A stretch of DNA of 64,000 bases from CAIQPS01 sp963783835 (GTDB lineage: Bacteria; Actinomycetota; Thermoleophilia; RBG-16-64-13). Under the pieces are notes generated by a model, which was not told where the DNA came from, did not search any database, and was given only the letters and a program-made list of their open reading frames with translations. The stretch is taken from positions 248,001-312,000 of the forward strand of contig CAWAOX010000015.1 of assembly GCA_963783835.1 (NCBI GenBank). The letters are read 5' to 3'. The position numbers and the translations under genes were made by a program. This document shows, piece after piece, positions 59,315-64,000 of the stretch; positions within the stretch are counted from its first letter, which is position 1, and every line of letters starts with the position of its first letter.

Positions 59315-59666
59315 TGAAGCCCTGAAGGCAGCCCTCATCGCCGAGCGCGAGCGCCTTGGCCGGGAGATCGCCGACCTCGACGCCGATCTCTCCGAGTCCC
59401 TGGAGGATTCCTCCGAGGAAAGCCCCTACGACCAGCATATGGCCGAGACCGCGGCCGTGACCCTCGACCGGGAGATCGATCTCACCCTCGAGGAGAACGC
59501 TCGAGCCGCTATAGCCCAGATCGATCGGGCGCTCCAGAAGTTGGAGACGGGCAGCTACGGTTCGTGTGACAAGTGTGGCGGCCCAATAAGCGACGAGAGG
59601 CTGAAGGTGGCCCCGTTCGCGACGCTGTGCATCGAGTGTAAACGCCGGGAAGAACGGGGCCGATGA
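59307..59666 (+). CDS. DksA/TraR-type zinc-finger protein
   Basis: 119 aa, ATG 59307. Two helices forming a coiled coil (~1-75, LKAALIAERERLGREIADL) precede a four-cysteine zinc finger: Cys87, Cys90, Cys108, Cys111 (CDKCGG, CIEC). Related to the RNA polymerase secondary-channel factor DksA. The coiled-coil tip lacks an obvious DxxDxA motif, so DksA-like activity is uncertain. Coupled to lspA by an ATGA overlap. Confidence 0.88.
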   Translation: MDNEALKAALIAERERLGREIADLDADLSESLEDSSEESPYDQHMAETAAVTLDREIDLTLEENARAAIAQIDRALQKLETGSYGSCDKCGGPISDERLKVAPFATLCIECKRREERGR

Positions 59667-60214
59667 AGCCCGCGAAACCGGTGACTTCCGACAGGGCCTC
59701 GGCCTCTTCAGCAGCGAATAGGCAGCGCACCATTCTCAAATGGTCTCTGCTCGTGGTGGTGACTGCCATCTGCACCGCCCTGGCTCTGTGGACCACCTAC
59801 CTGGTCGAGCAGCGCCTGGTTCTCGGCGAGGTACGGCAGATCCTGCCCTTCCTGTCGCTGCAGCGCAGCGCGAACAGCGGTGTGGCCTTCGGGCTGCTCG
59901 GCGGCCGGATGGCGGTGATCCTTCCGGCTAATGCCGTGGCCATCCTCGTGGTGCTGGTGTATGTCTACATGGAGCGTCGTCCGGTGCTGGCGGGGATAGC
60001 CGGCGGCCTGATCATCGGCGGCAGCTTGGGGAACATCATCCAACGGGTCACCGGCGACGGAGACGTCACCGATTTCCTCAAGTTCCCCTATTGGCCCAAT
60101 TTCAACCTGCCGGACGTCTTCATCGTCGCCGGTATCGCCCTGGTCTTCCTGGGGTTGATCGTCGAGGCCATCCGTGTCCTCAGGGCCGAGCGTAGAGCTC
60201 CCGCCTCTCGCTAG
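59663..60214 (+). CDS. lspA: Lipoprotein signal peptidase
   Basis: Aspartyl membrane protease that removes signal peptides of prolipoproteins, 183 aa, ATG 59663. Four helices. Seen: RSANSGVAFGLLGG, GNIIQR where GNxxDR is usual, catalytic Asp137 (VTDFL) and Asp151 (NFNLPDVFIVAG). A ~25-residue soluble N-terminus precedes helix 1, and the usual D-x-x-(S/T)-K pattern of helix 1 is not kept. The stop shares a base with rluD (TAGTG). Confidence 0.93.
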   Translation: MKPAKPVTSDRASASSAANRQRTILKWSLLVVVTAICTALALWTTYLVEQRLVLGEVRQILPFLSLQRSANSGVAFGLLGGRMAVILPANAVAILVVLVYVYMERRPVLAGIAGGLIIGGSLGNIIQRVTGDGDVTDFLKFPYWPNFNLPDVFIVAGIALVFLGLIVEAIRVLRAERRAPASR

Positions 60215-61158
60215 TGGGTAGCGGGACGAGCAGCGCCGGCCCGACCCAGCTCCATCTAGTCGTCGGTGAAGAGGACTCTGGTGCGCGGCTGGATGTCGTC
60301 CTGGGCAGGCTTCCTCAGGTGGGTAGCAGGTCTCAGGCCGCGGCGCTCATAGCTTCGGGAGTAGTGAAGGTCGAGGGAGCGACTGCCGCCAAGAGCCGGC
60401 TGCTGGCGGCTGGAGAGACGGTGACAGTCCTAGTACCCGGCGAGTGCCGGCCGGATATCGGGAACCATGTGGCGGTGCCCGTGGTATTCGAGGATGAGTG
60501 GCTGCTGGTGGTGGACAAGCCGTCCGGGATGGTCGTCCATCCCTCTCGAGGGCACGCGTCGGGAACGCTGGTGCAGGCGTTGTCCGGCCATGGCCTGGCG
60601 GGTGGGGAGGACTTCCGCCCGGGAGTGGTCCACCGGCTCGATAGGGATACGAGTGGGTTGCTCGTGGTGGCCAAATCGACGGAGGCTCACCGGCGCTTGG
60701 TGGCGATGATGCGGCGGCGGGCGATCGATCGGCGCTACCTGGCCCTGGTGCACGGCGGTTTCGACGCAGACAGCGGGACGATAGAGGCGCCGGTCGGGCG
60801 GGATCCCGTACACCGCACCTCCATGACGGTCGGGGGATTGGCCGCGCGAGAAGCCACCACTCACTTCACGGTGCTCGAACGTCTGGGCGCTCTCACTCTC
60901 GTGGAAGCCCGGCTGGAGACAGGCAGGACCCACCAGATCCGCGTTCACTTCTCGGCAATAGGCCACCCCGTGGCCGGGGATCCGGTCTACACGCGCCGCA
61001 ATCCTCTGGGTCTCGCGCGGCAGTTCCTGCACAGTCACCGGCTGGCGTTCCCCCATCCTTTCAGTGGGGAGGACCTCCTGTTCGACGCCCCACTTCCGGA
61101 CGACCTCGAAGCGCTGCTACTTCGCCTGAGAGGGGAAGGCAGGCGGGGAGATGAGTGA
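60214..61158 (+). CDS. rluD: RluA/RluD-family 23S rRNA pseudouridine synthase
   Basis: 314 aa, GTG 60214. An N-terminal S4 RNA-binding domain (~20-80, GARLDVVLGRLPQVGSRSQAAALIASGVVKV) precedes the synthase domain with catalytic Asp143 in HRLDRDTSGL. ETGRTHQIRVHFSAIGHPVAGDP is also typical. The lspA-rluD order is widespread. RluD is favoured over RluA/RluC by context and the S4 domain, not proven. Confidence 0.94.
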   Translation: MGSGTSSAGPTQLHLVVGEEDSGARLDVVLGRLPQVGSRSQAAALIASGVVKVEGATAAKSRLLAAGETVTVLVPGECRPDIGNHVAVPVVFEDEWLLVVDKPSGMVVHPSRGHASGTLVQALSGHGLAGGEDFRPGVVHRLDRDTSGLLVVAKSTEAHRRLVAMMRRRAIDRRYLALVHGGFDADSGTIEAPVGRDPVHRTSMTVGGLAAREATTHFTVLERLGALTLVEARLETGRTHQIRVHFSAIGHPVAGDPVYTRRNPLGLARQFLHSHRLAFPHPFSGEDLLFDAPLPDDLEALLLRLRGEGRRGDE

Positions 61159-61864
61159 CGCTCGAGAAGACATGAGGCCGCCGGCGGTCGCTATCTTCGA
61201 TCTGGACGGCACCCTTGTCATGGGCCAGACCCAGGTCCTGCTGGTGAGGTTCTTGCGCAAAGCCCGCGTCGTCAGCCGGTCTTTCGTGGCGGGGACGGCT
61301 CTCTGGTTCCTCGCCTACAAGGCCGGGTTGGTCAAGGTCACCGGGGCGTCGCGGGCCAGAGGCGCCGAGTTCTTGAAGGGGATGCCCCAGGAAGACGCGA
61401 GATCTCTCATGACCCGGTTCACCGACGAGGTCATGGTGCCCCGTCTGCATCCGGCTTCGACCGCCGCGTTGGCCGAGCATCAATCCGAAGGCGACGTGGT
61501 CGTAGTTGTGTCGGCCGCCCTCCATCCGCTGGTGGAGGCGTTGTGCCACCACCTGGGCGTCGCCGAATACGCGGGGGCGCGCTGCGAGATCGTGGACGGG
61601 TGCTACACCGGCCGGCTGTACGGGCCCATCCCCTATAGTGGCGAGAAGGCCCGCATCGCCGCGCGCTTCATCGCCGAGCATGCCGCCGATCCGGCCGACT
61701 GTTGGGCGTACGCCGATCACGACACCGACCTCGAACTGCTGCGGTCGGTGGGACACCCTGTGGCCGTCGACCCGCGTCCAGGCCTACGCTCCGAGGCGGA
61801 GCGGGAAGGCTGGCCCGTCCTCTTGAGCTCCGACCCCTATCCAGGAGGTGTTCGAAATGGCTGA
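61151..61864 (+). CDS. HAD-IB family phosphatase (SerB-like hydrolase)
   Basis: 237 aa, ATG 61151 overlapping rluD by 8 nt. Seen: nucleophile motif FDLDGTL (Asp17, Asp19), motif II VVVVVSAAL, motif III Lys in YSGEKA and motif IV AYADHDTDLELL. It ends with the HAD-IB pattern VAVDPRPGLRSEAEREGWPV. The substrate is not evident; relatives act on phosphoserine or phospholipid head groups. Confidence 0.9.
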   Translation: MSDAREDMRPPAVAIFDLDGTLVMGQTQVLLVRFLRKARVVSRSFVAGTALWFLAYKAGLVKVTGASRARGAEFLKGMPQEDARSLMTRFTDEVMVPRLHPASTAALAEHQSEGDVVVVVSAALHPLVEALCHHLGVAEYAGARCEIVDGCYTGRLYGPIPYSGEKARIAARFIAEHAADPADCWAYADHDTDLELLRSVGHPVAVDPRPGLRSEAEREGWPVLLSSDPYPGGVRNG

Positions 61865-63902
61865 CGTGTTCCCCGGGAGCGCGGCCGAGAAGTGGGACGT
61901 CGACGAACTGGCCGTCGCCACTCTTCGCACTCTCGCTATCGATGCCGTTCAGAAGGCCAACTCCGGTCATCCTGGGATGCCGCTGGGGGCGGCGCCCATG
62001 GCCCACGCGCTCTGGACCCGGCATCTCAAGTTCGATGCCGCGCATCCGGGATGGCCTGACCGCGACCGGTTCGTGTTGAGCGCCGGTCACGGGTCGATGC
62101 TGCTCTACGCACTGCTTCATCTCGCCGGCTTCGGCCTTACCGTCGATGAACTCGAGGCTTTCCGGCAATGGGGCAGCCGCACGCCGGGCCACCCCGAACG
62201 CGGGCTCACCCCGGGGGTGGAGACGACCACGGGGCCTCTTGGCGCCGGCTTCTCCAACGGCGTCGGTATGGCGATCGCCGAAACGTTCCTTGCCGCCACC
62301 TTCAACAGGCCCGGTTTCGACCTGGTCGACCACCACACCTACGCCATTGTCAGCGACGGCGACCTCATGGAGGGCGTGGCCTCGGAGGCTGCCTCCCTGG
62401 CCGGCCATCTTGGCCTGGGCAAGCTGGTCTATCTCTACGACGACAACCGCATCTCCATCGAGGGATCCACGCAGTTGGCCTTCACCGAGGACGTCGGTGC
62501 ACGCTTCGAGGCGTACGGCTGGCACGTCATCAAAGTGGACGACGGGAACGACCTCAACGCGATCGATGCCGCCATCTCGCTGGCCCGTGCCGAGAAGGTC
62601 AAGCCCTCCCTGGTGATGGTGCGCACCATCATCGGTTTCGGCAGCCCCCACAAGGAGGGTACCGCCGAAGCGCATGGCGCTCCCCTTGGCGTCGACGAGA
62701 CCAGGCTCACCAAGGAAGCCCTGGGCTGGCCGGGCGACCTGTTCTTTGCCGTGCCTGACCGGGTCCGCGAGCAGTACGCGGCCGTCGCGGCCGGGGGAGG
62801 GGAACTCCGAGCCCAGTGGGACGAAACGTTGGCTCAGTACAAGCGGGAGTACCCCGATCTGGCCGAGCAGTGGGAGAACGCCATGGCGGGAAGGCTGCCG
62901 GAGGGATGGACGGACGCGCTGCCGGTATTCGCCGCGGGCGAGAGTCTCGCCACCCGGTCTGCGTCGGGCAAGGTTCTCAATGCCCTGGCGCCGCTGCTGC
63001 CCACTCTGATCGGCGGTTCGGCCGACCTTGCTCCGTCGAACAACACCTATCTCTCCGGGTTCGCCGACCTCCAACCCGGGTCGCCGGGCGGTCGCAATCT
63101 GCACTTCGGGGTGCGCGAGCACGCGATGGGAGGCGTCCTGAACGGTCTGGCCGCGCACGGCGGGTTGTTCGCGTACGGCGGGACCTTCCTGATCTTCTCC
63201 GACTACATGCGCCCGGCCATCCGGCTCGCGGCGCTCTGCCATTTCCCCGCTATCTACGTGTTCACCCACGACAGCATCGGGCTGGGGGAGGACGGTCCCA
63301 CTCATCAGCCGATAGAGCAGCTTGCCTCGCTGCGGGCCATGCCGGGGTTGGTGGTCATCAGGCCCAGCGATGCGAACGAGACGGTGACGGCTTGGCGCGC
63401 GGCTCTGGAAAGACGGGACGGACCGACAGCGCTGGTGCTCACGCGCCAGAACCTCGCCGTGTTCGACCGGGGCCGGTCCTCGGAAGCCGACTCGCTCCTT
63501 CGCGGCGGATACATCCTCAAGGACGCCCCGGATGGCCGGCCGGATGTGATACTTCTGGCCACCGGATCCGAGGTCGAACTGGCGGTCGCCGCAGCGGACG
63601 CTCTCGCCGGCAGCGGGGTGGGGGCGAGGGTGGTAGCGCTGCCCAGCTGGGAGCTGTTTGACCGTCAGGACGCCGCGTACAAGGAGAGCGTGCTGCCGCC
63701 CAACGTCGCGGCTCGGGTATCGATAGAGGCCGCGTCCACCTTCGGGTGGGATCGGTACGTAGGCCCCGCGGGAGCGGCTATCGGGATCGATCACTTCGGA
63801 GCTTCGGCCCCGGCCAAGGTGCTGTATCGGGAGTTCGGCATCACGGCGGACAACATGGTGGCGACCGCGCTTCGCGTGCTGAGGAAGGACCAGGTTCGGT
63901 AG
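61857..63902 (+). CDS. tkt: Transketolase
   Basis: Thiamine-diphosphate enzyme of the pentose phosphate and Calvin-type pathways, 681 aa. ATG 61857 is chosen with AGGAGG ~8 nt upstream; GTG 61848 lies inside that site. Seen: QKANSGHPGMPLGAAPMAH, TPGHPERGLTPGVETTTGPLG, ThDP/Mg motif GDGDLMEG through DDNRISIEG, catalytic glutamate region GVREHAMGG, and HDSIGLGEDGPTHQP. Full-length single-chain form. Confidence 0.98.
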   Translation: MADVFPGSAAEKWDVDELAVATLRTLAIDAVQKANSGHPGMPLGAAPMAHALWTRHLKFDAAHPGWPDRDRFVLSAGHGSMLLYALLHLAGFGLTVDELEAFRQWGSRTPGHPERGLTPGVETTTGPLGAGFSNGVGMAIAETFLAATFNRPGFDLVDHHTYAIVSDGDLMEGVASEAASLAGHLGLGKLVYLYDDNRISIEGSTQLAFTEDVGARFEAYGWHVIKVDDGNDLNAIDAAISLARAEKVKPSLVMVRTIIGFGSPHKEGTAEAHGAPLGVDETRLTKEALGWPGDLFFAVPDRVREQYAAVAAGGGELRAQWDETLAQYKREYPDLAEQWENAMAGRLPEGWTDALPVFAAGESLATRSASGKVLNALAPLLPTLIGGSADLAPSNNTYLSGFADLQPGSPGGRNLHFGVREHAMGGVLNGLAAHGGLFAYGGTFLIFSDYMRPAIRLAALCHFPAIYVFTHDSIGLGEDGPTHQPIEQLASLRAMPGLVVIRPSDANETVTAWRAALERRDGPTALVLTRQNLAVFDRGRSSEADSLLRGGYILKDAPDGRPDVILLATGSEVELAVAAADALAGSGVGARVVALPSWELFDRQDAAYKESVLPPNVAARVSIEAASTFGWDRYVGPAGAAIGIDHFGASAPAKVLYREFGITADNMVATALRVLRKDQVR

Positions 63903-63942
63903 TCGGGCGCTTTCGGTCGCCGTGTGGGCGGAGCCGCGGTTC

Positions 63943-63971
63943 TTGACGTGGCCGCGGCCGGCGGGTAGCGT
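63943..63971 (+). promoter_or_regulatory. Probable promoter for a gene beyond the right edge
   Basis: TTGACG (63943-63948), exactly 17 nt, then TAGCGT (63966-63971). A GAGAGGAGAG purine run follows at 63974. It points rightward into unseen sequence. Confidence 0.5.
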
Positions 63972-64000
63972 GCGAGAGGAGAGCCGGCGCGGTAGCTGCC

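Overview
The window is 64 kb of GC-rich bacterial chromosome. Almost every gene lies on the + strand in tightly coupled operons, often with ATGA/GTGA/TGATG stop-start overlaps and many GTG starts. Several features suggest a deep-branching actinobacterial lineage of the Coriobacteriia / Thermoleophilia type: a dcw cluster with no ftsA, SepF and DivIVA downstream of ftsZ, a meso-diaminopimelate-type MurE (DNPR motif), RNase G beside a TIGR03960/DUF2344 radical SAM protein, and the clpP-clpX-lon-valS-folC order. That placement is inference; there is no rRNA in the window.

Layout. (1) 1-734: a sugar-nucleotide epimerase on the - strand, cut by the window edge. (2) 874-1168: tRNA-Pro, tRNA-Gly and tRNA-Arg. 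(3) 1169-5574: a region bounded on the left by the intact tRNA-Arg and on the right by a degenerate copy of that tRNA's 3' half. It holds two small membrane-protein candidates and a large secreted L,D-transpeptidase with four copies of a ~120-residue module and two IPT/TIG domains; it looks like the remnant of an integrated element. (4) 5627-5799: tRNA-His and tRNA-Leu. (5) 5838-15729: trigger factor, ClpP, ClpX, Lon, ValRS and FolC (protein folding and turnover). (6) 15733-17517: two small membrane proteins, Ndk, Maf. (7) 17555-23291: the elongasome operon mreB-mreC-mreD-PBP2-rodA. (8) 23325-28163: a DUF697-like protein, the radical SAM protein and RNase G. (9) 28294-33422: L21, L27, ObgE, ProB, ProA, NadD. 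(10) 33419-36793: a divergent LCP-like protein, an E1-like (MoeB/ThiF) adenylyltransferase, LarE and CysE, all coupled; then the PcrA/UvrD helicase. (11) 39170-58962: MraZ boxes and the full dcw cluster mraZ-rsmH-ftsL-ftsI-murE-murF-mraY-murD-ftsW-murG-murC-murB-ftsQ-ftsZ, then pgeF, PLPBP, sepF, a ProC-like protein and divIVA. (12) 58946-63902: DUF167, a DksA/TraR zinc protein, LspA, RluD, a HAD phosphatase and transketolase. A good promoter points off the right edge.

The genes together cover peptidoglycan precursor synthesis, septal and lateral wall synthesis, protein quality control and ribosome-related functions. Three genes (mreC tail, ftsW, divIVA tail) have reading frames broken by a single-base shift. 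For the essential ftsW this points to sequence or assembly indels, although real frameshifting cannot be excluded from sequence alone. The least ordinary parts are the tRNA-bounded region with its modular transpeptidase, the LCP-like/E1/LarE/CysE cluster, the ProC paralogue without its dinucleotide-binding motif, and the mreB 5' region (TATAAT, a terminator-like hairpin and a strong Shine-Dalgarno placed for an AUC codon).
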